64,000 bases of DNA from DOZZ01 sp963792655 (lineage in GTDB: Bacteria; Acidobacteriota; Terriglobia; Bryobacterales; Bryobacteraceae), in NCBI GenBank assembly GCA_963792655.1, contig CAWBWU010000010.1:124001-188000 (forward strand). The letters are read 5' to 3'. Positions 34,280-42,502 of the stretch are shown here, piece after piece (position 1 is the first letter of the stretch; every line of letters starts with the position of its first letter). The notes beneath the pieces are model-generated. The model did not search any database. It was not told the DNA's origin and was given only the letters and a program-made list of their open reading frames with translations. Both the position numbers and the translations under genes were made by a program.

Positions 34280-35494
34280 TCAGCTTGCCACTCTTTCAGC
34301 GCGCAGACTCTTGTGCAGCAGCAAATAGCCAGCGATGGGCGGCAATGCTGCGGCTACGCAGACCAGTTGATAGCCGTGGTACTTCACCATGTAGCCGATC
34401 ACCGGCGAGATGACCGTTTGCAACAAGCCATAGGCAAAGACCAGTGCTGCGATCGACGCCCCGGCCCGTTTTGCTCCGTAGAGATCAAGCGGAATCGCGT
34501 AGATGTTCACTGACCCAGCCGTAGCCCAGAAGAAACTTGCTGAGATCGCCGTGATGGACCAGAACGGCGTGGGCGTGAACGGCACCAGGAGCGTGGTCAG
34601 AATGCCGATTGCGCTGAACAGAATCGCGCGCAGCCGTGCGTCAAGCGTAGGCATCCCGCGCTCGATCAGCCGCATCGAGATCCAGCCGCCGAGGAATCCT
34701 CCCAGCACAGAGAATACGGGCGGCGCCCATGCATATTTCGCCGCCTCAACTTTCGATAGATGATGCACGCCGAAAAGGTAAAGCGATGTCCAGTTTGTCC
34801 ATAACGAATAGACGCCCATCCACAGCACGTTCGCCACAACCAATGCGAGGAGCCGTCGATCCATCGCCCCGGACTCGGACGCTTGCGGTTCGTCAAAGGC
34901 GGGCTGGATCGCGCGTGATGTCATCCACCACAGCGGAATCCACAACAGGCCGCAGAGCCCGGCGACGACGAACGGGAAGCGCCAGGTATGCGCCACGAAC
35001 ATGACCGCCAGCGCAGGCGCAAGAATACCGCCGATGCTGATACCGACCTGTGAAAACGCAGCGCCGATCGCACGCTCTTTCGGCTGGAGGTACATCGCAT
35101 TGGCCTTACCGACGGCGGGAATGCCGGCGCTCTCCCCCGCCCCTAAACCAATTCGGCAAAGCAGCAACTGCGGATAACTGACCACCGCACCCGTTGCTGC
35201 TGCGGCCGCGGACCAGATTGCAACTGCCACGCTGATGCCTCGCGTCAGGCCCAAACGGTCCAACATCCAACCCGTTACGGGCGACGCCAGCGCATAGCTG
35301 AGCGAGAGCGCCATCACAATCCAGCCGTAATGCCGTTCGTCCAGATGAAACTCACGCGCGATGTCGGGCCACACCGATGCCAGAATGCCGCGGTCCAGGT
35401 AGTTCACAACGTTCGAGACGACAAACACTCCGGCAGCCACCCATCGCAGACGCATCCCTTTGGAGTATGCGATAAGATTGACCGCGAATGGCAA
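34280..35494 (-). CDS. MFS transporter, anion:cation symporter type (minus strand)
   Basis: About 404 residues with twelve membrane segments. The start MRLRWVAAGVFVVSNVVNYLDRGILASVWPDI and GWIVMALSLSYALASPVTGWMLDRLGLTRG match the ACS/ExuT-like group, which takes up organic acids or sugar acids with protons. ATG 35494 gives the longest protein; ATG 35455 starts right before the first membrane segment and is likely the better choice. It is head-to-head with a second MFS gene: the longest versions overlap by seven bases. Substrate unknown. Confidence 0.87.
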   Translation of the reverse strand: MPFAVNLIAYSKGMRLRWVAAGVFVVSNVVNYLDRGILASVWPDIAREFHLDERHYGWIVMALSLSYALASPVTGWMLDRLGLTRGISVAVAIWSAAAAATGAVVSYPQLLLCRIGLGAGESAGIPAVGKANAMYLQPKERAIGAAFSQVGISIGGILAPALAVMFVAHTWRFPFVVAGLCGLLWIPLWWMTSRAIQPAFDEPQASESGAMDRRLLALVVANVLWMGVYSLWTNWTSLYLFGVHHLSKVEAAKYAWAPPVFSVLGGFLGGWISMRLIERGMPTLDARLRAILFSAIGILTTLLVPFTPTPFWSITAISASFFWATAGSVNIYAIPLDLYGAKRAGASIAALVFAYGLLQTVISPVIGYMVKYHGYQLVCVAAALPPIAGYLLLHKSLRAERVAS

Positions 35495-36750
35495 GCTCCA
35501 CGCGCATGCTCCGTTCGCAGTGGATCTTCCTGATCCTGCTGCTCATCTCGATCTGCATTAACTATGTGGATCGCGGCAGCCTCGGCGTCGCCGGCAAGAT
35601 GCTGCAAGGCGAGCTGCATCTCGATCAGATCGCGTTCGGCAAATTAGGCTCGGCATTCTTCTGGACCTACGCCATCTTTCAGATCGTCGCCGGCTGGCTC
35701 GTCGATCGCTACAACGTGAATTGGGTATATGGCGCGGGATACCTGCTGTGGTCCGTCGCGATGCTGCTTACCGGCTATGTCGAAGGCCTGACGATGCTGT
35801 TTGGGCTGCGATTGTTGCTCGGGTTAGGCGAATCGGTGGCATACCCGTCGTACTCGCGAATCATCTCGCGCAACTTCGAAGAGGAGCATCGCGGCGTCGC
35901 GAACTCCATGATCGATGCCGGGTCGAAGATGGGTCCCGCTATCGGCGTGCTGCTGGGTGGCCTCTTTATGGGGCAGTACGGTTGGCGCGCATTCTTCATC
36001 GCGACCGGTTTCGCGAGTCTGCTGTGGCTGGTTCCGTGGGCGATCTTCGCGCCCAAAGAAGCTGTCGCCCAAATCGACGCGCCCGCCGAAAAGCGGCCCA
36101 CGATCATGCGCATTCTGAGCGAGCGCTCCGCATGGGGGACCTTCATCGGGCTCATCTGCAGCAATTACGCCTGGTACTTCCTGGTGTTCTGGCTGCCCAA
36201 CTACTTCCGCGATGCGCGGCACTACACGCACAACGAGATGAGCATCATCGGCTCCATTCCGTTCTGGGGCGTTGCGGCTGCTTCGCTGTTTGGCGGCTGG
36301 CTCTCCGACCGCTGGATTGCCAACGGGCAATCCGTCACGCGCGTGCGCAAGTTCTTCGTGGTCATGGGACTTGGTCTTTCGACCTTGATGCTGCCCGCCG
36401 CGATGATTCAGAATTCGATGTTGTCTCTGGTCCTGCTGACCATTGCCTGTATGAGTTTTGGGCTGTTCAGCGGCAACGTCTGGGCAGTCACGCAAACACT
36501 TGCGGGTCCAAGCGCCGCGGGGCGCTGGACGGGCCTGCAGAATGCATTCGGAAACATCTCCGGCATCCTCGGGCCCTGGCTCACTGGTTGGCTCGTGCAA
36601 ACCACGGGCTCTTACATTGCAGGATTTCTGGTGGCCGCGCTGTTCCTCGCGGTTGGCGTGGTGAGCTTCCTGTTGATCGTCGGGCCGGTGCGTGAAGTGA
36701 ACTGGGACGGGAACAAATCGGACGTCCGCGCGATGGCTGCCGGCGATTGA
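35488..36750 (+). CDS. MFS transporter, anion:cation symporter type (plus strand)
   Basis: 420 residues, twelve membrane segments. RSQWIFLILLLISICINYVDRGSLGVAGKML, GWLVDRYNVNWVYGAGYLLWSVAMLLTGYVEGL, and LGLGESVAYPSYSRIISRNFEEEHRGVANSMIDAGSKMGPAIGVLLGG are typical of the ACS family, like the divergent neighbour. The two proteins share the (V/I)NYxDRG motif in the first helix but differ elsewhere, so they are homologues rather than a recent duplication. The pgl gene ends seven bases after its stop on the opposite strand. Likely an organic acid or sugar acid importer. Confidence 0.88.
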   Translation: MASSTRMLRSQWIFLILLLISICINYVDRGSLGVAGKMLQGELHLDQIAFGKLGSAFFWTYAIFQIVAGWLVDRYNVNWVYGAGYLLWSVAMLLTGYVEGLTMLFGLRLLLGLGESVAYPSYSRIISRNFEEEHRGVANSMIDAGSKMGPAIGVLLGGLFMGQYGWRAFFIATGFASLLWLVPWAIFAPKEAVAQIDAPAEKRPTIMRILSERSAWGTFIGLICSNYAWYFLVFWLPNYFRDARHYTHNEMSIIGSIPFWGVAAASLFGGWLSDRWIANGQSVTRVRKFFVVMGLGLSTLMLPAAMIQNSMLSLVLLTIACMSFGLFSGNVWAVTQTLAGPSAAGRWTGLQNAFGNISGILGPWLTGWLVQTTGSYIAGFLVAALFLAVGVVSFLLIVGPVREVNWDGNKSDVRAMAAGD

Positions 36751-36756
36751 TACCGG

Positions 36757-37494
36757 CTACGTCTTAGCGGCCGCGCGCGCTAGAGCATCGGTCGCGGCTT
36801 CGTCATCGACAAACCACGCGATCTCGCGCTCGCCATCGGGCAGCGCCGCCAGTTGGGAAGGATACTGCATCGGATCGTAAGGCCCGTACAGCACTTCTGC
36901 AATCGCACCCGACTTGTCTGCGCCGCACACCAGGAACGCTGTGTGCCGCGCGGCGCGGATTACACGCGGAAGCAAAGTAACCCGCCACTGCTTCAACCGT
37001 TCGTTGTACACGGCGGCGGCAACATTCTCATTGTCCTGAATCAAAGGCTCGCCCGGGAACAGACTCGCGGTATGCGCGTCGGCACCCATGCCGTGTTGCA
37101 TCACGTCGAAACGCGGTTCACCCGATCCAAAGAAGCGCTGCACATCAGCGGCATACTCGGCCGCCGCTTGCTGCGGATCGATCTCTCCTTTGACCCGGTG
37201 CACCTGGGCTTCAGGGAACCTGGCAAGATCGAAGAAATTCTCTTTCGCGAGCCGGTAGTTACTCTGCGTATCGTCGGGCGCAACACAACGCTCATCGACA
37301 AAGAACCAGTGCACGCCGGTCCAATCGAACGTTTGCGCAGCCATCGCCTGGAAGAGCAGCTTCGGCGTTGAACCGCCCGAGACCGCAATGGCAGCGACTT
37401 TACGAATCGCGCGCGCCGCAGCGATCGCGGCCAACATGTAATCGCAGCACGCCTGCGCGGCCTCGCTGGGATCGGAATACGGATGCATGGTCAT
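36757..37494 (-). CDS. pgl: 6-phosphogluconolactonase
   Basis: A 245-residue enzyme hydrolysing 6-phosphogluconolactone in the oxidative pentose phosphate pathway. Motifs are IAVSGGSTPKLLFQAM, HWFFVDERCVAPDDTQSNYRLAKENFF, and HGMGADAHTASLFPGEP (usually GMGxDGHTASLFPG; the Gly is Ala here). The GTG/ATG start region has two Met (37494 and 37488). It is the third gene of zwf-opcA-pgl, seven bases after the corrected end of opcA, so the two pathway enzymes are encoded together. Confidence 0.95.
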   Translation of the reverse strand: MTMHPYSDPSEAAQACCDYMLAAIAAARAIRKVAAIAVSGGSTPKLLFQAMAAQTFDWTGVHWFFVDERCVAPDDTQSNYRLAKENFFDLARFPEAQVHRVKGEIDPQQAAAEYAADVQRFFGSGEPRFDVMQHGMGADAHTASLFPGEPLIQDNENVAAAVYNERLKQWRVTLLPRVIRAARHTAFLVCGADKSGAIAEVLYGPYDPMQYPSQLAALPDGEREIAWFVDDEAATDALARAAAKT

Positions 37495-37501
37495 CGTCGG
37501 C

Positions 37502-38531
37502 TCATCTCCGGCTCATTTCAACGGCTCGCTGCAGCACGGCTTCAAACACCGGATCGCGTCCCGGCGAGCGATAGCTCTTCCTGCAGCAGTGCGGAGTCCG
37601 ATGTGTTGGGGTACACAGTGCGCGAGTTCTTGCCGTTCACCATCGCACCAACGCTGCCTGCTTCTGCTCGCAACGAAATGTCGACTGCCCCCGACGCCCG
37701 GATGGACACACTGCACAACCCGGCAACGGCTTGCGCACCACTCGCTTGCCGCATCGTGGTGCGGGGCTTTCCGCCGCAGCTTTCAATTCCGCTCTCGATC
37801 CAAGCCGCAACGTAGTAAGCGCCGTCATGCGGCTCGGCGTGTTCGAACTCGATCACCACTTCGACGTCACCGCTCAATTTCTGGTAGAGCAGTTGGTCTT
37901 CGAACACGCGCGAGATGATCTCGCGCCAGCGTGTAATGCGCGTCCAAGCCAGATCAGCGACGCGAATTCCGCTGCGCTTGATGTTCTGCATCTGTTCGAA
38001 GGACGCCCCAGTGCTCGCGAATGAATCGCCATCGACAATCACTTTTGTCGCGACCGCTTCGATGCCCGCGAACTCCGGCAGGCTCAGCATGCGCGCGCTC
38101 CGGCACCACAGGATCACGGGCAGATCCGGAACTGTCAGCGGCAGCACCACCGCCGGCAAGTCTTCCACCGCGCACTCGGATGCGGTAATTTCAATCTGCT
38201 CGCAACAGATCTGGCGCCGTTGTCCGAACGGCATCCAACATTGCGCGTACACGCGGCTCGAAAGCACGCGCCCCTCGTCGCCCACCAGCCTCAGCGTGAT
38301 TGCGCGGCTCGGATGCTCTTTCATCAAGAGCGCGACCGTCTCGCCAACTTCCGCAGGATCTTCCTTTTCGTCCACCGCCGCGATCAACGTCATCGCAATC
38401 GCTCGCAAGACTCCGGAGCCGGTGGCCGTCTTGTCGACCGCGTCGCCTTCTTTTTCTTTCGCGAGTGAAACCCAGAGCTTCGCCAGATCTTTGAGAATCG
38501 CGTCGGGCTGAACTGTCGCGGCTGCGCTCAT
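37502..38531 (-). CDS. opcA: Glucose-6-phosphate dehydrogenase assembly protein OpcA, frameshifted near C-terminus
   Basis: OpcA, a protein associated with and activating glucose-6-phosphate dehydrogenase in cyanobacteria and actinobacteria. The ATG at 38531 overlaps the zwf stop (ATGA). Blocks seen are ITLRLVGDEGRVLSSRVYAQCWMPFGQRRQICCEQIEI, LPAVVLPLTVPDLPVILWCRS and DLAWTRITRWREIISRVFED. As given it ends at 37542 after LSLAGTRSGV. Removing one A near 37560-37563 gives LSLAGRDPVFEAVLQRAVEMSRR, a much more natural end, and the stop at 37502. Corrected length is about 342 residues. Only the last 20 residues are affected. Confidence 0.88.
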
Positions 38532-40057
38532 GGCCTTCTCCATTCGTGTCCCCGCTGGGCAAGCATGGCGTCCGATGCCGCCGGTCCCCATGTGCCTGCG
38601 GCGTAATTCGGGAAATCGAACTTCGAATTGTTCCAGACTTGCAGAATCGGCTCTACCACCGCCCAGCTCGCCTCCACCATATCCTGCCGCGTGTAGAGGG
38701 TAGCGTCGCCAATGATTGCGTCCAGCAGCAGCGTCTCATAAGCCGACGGCGAGCGCTCACCGAAGCTTGATCCGTAATTGAAGTCCATCGACACCGGCCG
38801 CAATTGCATTCCCGCGCCAGGCCGCTTCGACAAAAACTTCAGCGAGATGCCTTCCTCCGGCTGAATGCGCAAGATCAACAAATTCGGAATCGTGCCTTCG
38901 GCACTATCGCCGTCTTTGCGGAACACTGCATGCGGTGCTTCATTGAACTGAATCGCAATTTCGCTGACGCGTTTGGGCAGGTGCTTCCCGCTGCGCATAT
39001 AGAAAGGCACGCCGGCCCACCGCCAGTTGTCGATGAAGAACGTGGCTGCGGCGTAGGTATTGGTTTGCGATTGCGGATCGACGCCGGGCTCCTGCCTGAA
39101 GCCCACCACATCTTTGCCTCCGATGCGCGCGGGTCCGTACTGGCCTGGCACCGCGGAGGTCTTCACTTCATCCGGTTTCATGACGCGGATGGAGCGCAGC
39201 AGCTTCGATCGTTCGTCGCGGACCGCGTCGGGCTGGAACGAAGCGCTGGGTTCCATGGCAATGGTGGCCATCACTTGCAGCAGATGGTTCTGGATCATGT
39301 CGCGCAATGCGCCCGCTTCCTGGTAATAGGCGCCGCGACCCTCGACGCCGATCGATTCGGCCGCCGTGATCTGCACGTGATTTACATACTTGCGATCCCA
39401 CAAGGGCTCGAAGATTCCGTTGCCAAAGCGCAGCGCCAGGATGTTCTGGACCGTTTCCTTGCCGAGGTAATGATCGATGCGATAGACCTCCTGCTCGGGA
39501 AACACCTGGTGAATTTGGCTGCTGAGTTCGCGCGCGCTGGCGAGATCGTGTCCGAATGGCTTTTCAACGATGAGGCGGCGCCACCCGGACGCTTTCGCCA
39601 GCCCTGCCTTGCCGATTCCCAGCGCCGTTTCGGCATATTGGCTCGGCTGCGTCGAAAGATAGAACAGCACGTTGCCGCCGGTTCCGCGCTGCGCTTCGAT
39701 CTCGGCCAGGCGCTTGCCCAGGTTGGTGTAAGCTTCGGCGTTGCCCACATCGCCCGCCATGTAGAACAGCCCTTGCGCGAAACTCTTCCAGAGCTCTTCA
39801 TCGAACGGGGAGTCCTCCAGAAATTGCTGGACCGACTCGCGCATTTTGTCGCGAAACTGATCGTCCGACATAGCCGTTCGCGAGATTCCCAGAACTGCGA
39901 AGCCGGGTGCCAGGCGCCGCTCATAGGCCAGCCTGTAGAGCGCTGGAAGCAGTTTGCGCTTGGTGAGATCGCCATTCGCGCCGAAAATAACTACGGTGCA
40001 CTCCGGGGTCTGACGCTCGAACCGCAGCGGGTCGTGAAACGGATTCTCGTCGGGCAT
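38528..40057 (-). CDS. zwf: Glucose-6-phosphate 1-dehydrogenase
   Basis: A 509-residue first enzyme of the oxidative pentose phosphate pathway. It starts at ATG 40057 (MPDENPFHDPLRFERQTPECTVVIFGANGDLTKRKLLPALYRL, containing the NADP motif) and has the catalytic RIDHYLGKETVQNILALRFGN, KPFGHDLASA and GAYYQEAGALRDMIQNHLLQVM. Length and order are normal. The frame is open for 50 codons upstream without family similarity. It leads zwf-opcA-pgl; the 91 bases to the divergent sigma factor gene hold the promoter. Confidence 0.97.
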   Translation of the reverse strand: MPDENPFHDPLRFERQTPECTVVIFGANGDLTKRKLLPALYRLAYERRLAPGFAVLGISRTAMSDDQFRDKMRESVQQFLEDSPFDEELWKSFAQGLFYMAGDVGNAEAYTNLGKRLAEIEAQRGTGGNVLFYLSTQPSQYAETALGIGKAGLAKASGWRRLIVEKPFGHDLASARELSSQIHQVFPEQEVYRIDHYLGKETVQNILALRFGNGIFEPLWDRKYVNHVQITAAESIGVEGRGAYYQEAGALRDMIQNHLLQVMATIAMEPSASFQPDAVRDERSKLLRSIRVMKPDEVKTSAVPGQYGPARIGGKDVVGFRQEPGVDPQSQTNTYAAATFFIDNWRWAGVPFYMRSGKHLPKRVSEIAIQFNEAPHAVFRKDGDSAEGTIPNLLILRIQPEEGISLKFLSKRPGAGMQLRPVSMDFNYGSSFGERSPSAYETLLLDAIIGDATLYTRQDMVEASWAVVEPILQVWNNSKFDFPNYAAGTWGPAASDAMLAQRGHEWRRP

Positions 40058-40148
40058 GAAGCCAAAGTAGCATGCGGGTTCTTGGGTTCTCTGCCAGTTG
40101 CTGCTCACTTTTTGCGTTCTTTCGCCCCGCACGCCCGTATGAGTAAAT

Positions 40149-40679
40149 GTGGAAGCGGTGAACGCAGCGATTGATTTCGCGGAGATGGTCCAGGAACACC
40201 AGCACATGGTGTTCAGCCTGGCGCTCCATTTTCTGCGTGATCGCGAAACGGCCGAAGAGGTCGCTCAGGACGTCTTCCTGCACCTGCACCAGAAATTGTC
40301 CGAACTGGAATCGCCCGCGCACGTGAAGTTCTGGCTGCGGCGCGTGGCGAGCCATCGTTGTATCGATGAAGCGCGGCGCCGTAAGCTGCGGCCCAAGTTC
40401 AACCTGGAAGACATACCAGAGCCGGCGGCGCGCAAGCAGTCGAATGACTTCTTGCTGCGCGACCAACTCGGTAGGCTGATCGCATCGCTGCCCGAGAAAG
40501 CGCGCATGATCGTGGTGCTGAGATATCAGGAAGATATGGACCCGGCGGAGATTGCCGATACGGTCGGGGTACCGATAGGAACCGTGAAGAGTCTGTTGCA
40601 CCGGTCACTCGCGACGTTGCGCACAAAGATGGAACGGCGGCTCAGTTCACCCGGACGCGCACAGGAGGCCAATTTATGA
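40149..40679 (+). CDS. ECF-type RNA polymerase sigma factor
   Basis: A 176-residue sigma factor with region 2 (DFAEMVQEHQHMVFSLALHFLRDRETAEEVAQDVFLHLHQKL) and region 4 (LPEKARMIVVLRYQEDMDPAEIADTVGVPIGTVKSLLHRSLATLRTKM), joined by a linker, and no regions 1 or 3. Starts at GTG 40149. It overlaps by four bases a small one-helix protein and is followed by two secreted proteins in a tight operon, the usual layout in which an ECF factor, its anti-sigma and targets are co-transcribed. The signal sensed is unknown. Confidence 0.93.
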   Translation: MEAVNAAIDFAEMVQEHQHMVFSLALHFLRDRETAEEVAQDVFLHLHQKLSELESPAHVKFWLRRVASHRCIDEARRRKLRPKFNLEDIPEPAARKQSNDFLLRDQLGRLIASLPEKARMIVVLRYQEDMDPAEIADTVGVPIGTVKSLLHRSLATLRTKMERRLSSPGRAQEANL

Positions 40680-41002
40680 GTTTCGAAGACGATCTGCGTT
40701 CGACGCTGCGTCGGCGTGAGGCGCCGGAGGGTTTCGCCGCCCGCGTGATCGCAGCCGCTGCAGCAAAGAAGACAATACACGTGGTCCCGAAGAAGCCGCC
40801 GGTATTTTCGCGATGGGCTGCGGTGGCCGCGGGAATTGCGGCGCTGGTGCTGGTTCCGGCTGTCATTGAGCAGCGGCACGACCGGGAGCGCGAAGCGATG
40901 GAAGGCGAACGAGCGGAGAAGCAGGTCATGCTGGCGTTGCATCTGACGAAAGCGAAATTGAAGCAAGCGCAGACTTTACTGCGGGAGACAAGTGAACGAT
41001 GA
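40676..41002 (+). CDS. Single-pass membrane protein, probable anti-sigma factor
   Basis: A 108-residue protein with a cytoplasmic N-terminus (EDDLRSTLRRREAPEGFAARVIAAAAAK), one membrane helix (WAAVAAGIAALVLVPAVI) and a charged helical C-terminal region (EQRHDREREAMEGERAEKQVMLALHLTKAKLKQAQTLL). It overlaps both the sigma factor upstream and the next gene by four bases. No zinc anti-sigma motif (HxxxCxxC) is present, so the anti-sigma role is inferred from position and topology only. The N-terminal APEGFAARV element is common in small membrane proteins next to ECF factors. Confidence 0.65.
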   Translation: MSFEDDLRSTLRRREAPEGFAARVIAAAAAKKTIHVVPKKPPVFSRWAAVAAGIAALVLVPAVIEQRHDREREAMEGERAEKQVMLALHLTKAKLKQAQTLLRETSER

Positions 41003-41532
41003 AACGCATTCTTACAGTTACGCTGCTGCTGGCCGCGCCCGCGCTCTGGGGCGCTATGCAGACCTTCGACATGAAAGGCCTCGACCGTTTCGAAGCAGTC
41101 GCAGCCGAGACGGTGAACGTCACGCTGGACACGAACATGCTGCGCATGGCGGCAAAGTTTCTGCCAAAAGACGATCCTGATTCCGCGAAGGTCCGCAAAA
41201 TCGTGAGCGGGCTGAAGGGCATCTATGTCCGCAGCTATACCTTCAAAGATGACAACGCATACAAGCCCGAAGACCTCGCCTGGCTGCGCAACCAGATGAA
41301 GCAGCCCGGTTGGAATCGCATCGTTGGCGTGAAGAACAATAAAGACGCGGAGAACGCCGAAATCTTCGTGCATACCACCGGCGACAGTCGCGTGGGCGGT
41401 CTGACGATTTTCGCTACCAAGCCGAAAGAGCTCACCGTGGTGCAGATTCTCGGCGATATCGACCTGGACGACTTGAGCGCGTTGACCGACATGGGCGTGC
41501 CTGATCTGGGGATTCAAAAGAAGGCAAAGTAA
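40999..41532 (+). CDS. DUF4252 domain secreted protein
   Basis: 177 residues with a Sec signal (MKRILTVTLLLAAPALWGA) and a DUF4252-like domain: DSAKVRKIVSGLKGIYVRSYTFKDDNAYKPEDLAWLRNQM, then NAEIFVHTTGDSRVGGLTIFATKPKELTVVQILGDIDLDDLSAL. DUF4252 proteins are small exported proteins of unknown function, often near sigma/anti-sigma genes. Third gene of the ECF operon; its stop abuts the start of the next gene with a shared base. A target or sensor of the sigma system is plausible. Confidence 0.8.
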   Translation: MKRILTVTLLLAAPALWGAMQTFDMKGLDRFEAVAAETVNVTLDTNMLRMAAKFLPKDDPDSAKVRKIVSGLKGIYVRSYTFKDDNAYKPEDLAWLRNQMKQPGWNRIVGVKNNKDAENAEIFVHTTGDSRVGGLTIFATKPKELTVVQILGDIDLDDLSALTDMGVPDLGIQKKAK

Positions 41533-42422
41533 TGCGCGTCGCCTGCTCTCTTCTGATTTGTTCGGGCCTGCTTTCCGCAGCTCAGACTGCGGAAGAGATC
41601 ATGGCCCGCGTCGCCGCCAACCAGGATCAGGCGCAGGAGCTGCGATCTCAGTACCGGTTTCATCAGAACGTGCTGGTTCGCGTGCAACGCGCGAACGGCA
41701 AGCTGGCGCGCGAAGAGATTCGCGACTACCGCGTCGTTCCTACAGGTAAGGCTTCGAAGCGCGAGCTGCTCCACCTGGAAGGCAAGGTTCTGGACGGCAA
41801 TCGAGTTATTCCGTTTACCGCGACCGACTACCGTTACAAAGGTGTCGACATCGATGGCGAGATCGTCACCGGCATCATCGATAACCTCAGCCAGCCTGAG
41901 AAAAAGCCGAGCGCTGAGTCAGATGTTCATATGCATGTCGAGTCCGACGATGACAACGACAAGACACGCGACGGCATCAGCAAAGAGCTCTTTCCACTCT
42001 CGACGTGGCGGCAGAAACACTACACGTTCAAGCTTGACGGGGAAGAAGAATACCGCGGGCACCAGGTCTACCGGATCAGCTTCGTGCCGAAAAAAGGCAA
42101 AGGAGAAGATCAGGATTGGGCCGGTGAAGCGCTGATCGACAAAGCGGCTTTGCAGCCCGTGATGATCAACACGCATCCGGCATTCGGTATCCCTATCGCG
42201 GTGAAGGTCATCCTCGGAACGAACCTTCAGCATGTTGGCTTCAAGGTGACCTATGAGAAGTTCCCGGGCGATGTATGGTTTCCGGTGAGCTATGGCGGCG
42301 AACTGCGCTTTCGCGTTCTGTTCATGTACGCACGAAGAGTGTCGCTGGGCTTGATCAATAGCGAGTTTGAACGGGCCGACGTGCAGAGCAATGTCGCGTT
42401 CGAGATGCCTGACGCCAAATGA
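41532..42422 (+). CDS. Secreted outer-membrane-lipoprotein-carrier-like protein
   Basis: 296 residues with a signal peptide (MRVACSLLICSGLLSAAQ) and a fold reminiscent of LolA/LolB-like or DUF1571-type proteins: TAEEIMARVAANQDQAQELRSQYRFHQNVLVRVQRANGKL, HYTFKLDGEEEYRGHQVYRISFVPKK, EALIDKAALQPVMINTHPA and PGDVWFPVSYGGELRFRVLF. An acidic insertion (SESDDDNDKT-like) lies mid-protein. The exact family is uncertain. It is the last gene of the ECF operon and ends before the palindromic repeat at 42436. Confidence 0.6.
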   Translation: MRVACSLLICSGLLSAAQTAEEIMARVAANQDQAQELRSQYRFHQNVLVRVQRANGKLAREEIRDYRVVPTGKASKRELLHLEGKVLDGNRVIPFTATDYRYKGVDIDGEIVTGIIDNLSQPEKKPSAESDVHMHVESDDDNDKTRDGISKELFPLSTWRQKHYTFKLDGEEEYRGHQVYRISFVPKKGKGEDQDWAGEALIDKAALQPVMINTHPAFGIPIAVKVILGTNLQHVGFKVTYEKFPGDVWFPVSYGGELRFRVLFMYARRVSLGLINSEFERADVQSNVAFEMPDAK

Positions 42423-42435
42423 GCGTGTAGGTGAT

Positions 42436-42485
42436 TTCACGAGCCACGACCGTGAGGGAGTGGGAAATGCAGAAGGTCTCGTGAA
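42436..42485. repeat. REP-like hairpin carrying the dispersed CCACGACCGTGAGGGAG word
   Basis: TTCACGAG (42436-42443) and CTCGTGAA (42478-42485) are exact inverted arms enclosing CCACGACCGTGAGGGAG at 42444-42460, the word of the 22159 hairpin. It lies between the ECF operon and the next gene and may stop read-through. Confidence 0.6.
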
Positions 42486-42502
42486 TATCCGACAATCGCT
42501 AG

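Noticed and set aside
3838..37563. Programmed +1 frameshifting as the explanation of the seven broken frames
   Set aside because: The shift sites share no slippery sequence, and the frames continue past the shift for several codons before a stop, unlike known prfB-type sites; sequence error or mutation is simpler.
38804..40174. A 456-codon plus-strand open frame opposite zwf
   Set aside because: Antisense shadow of a conserved dehydrogenase; composition rich in His/Arg and no recognisable domain.
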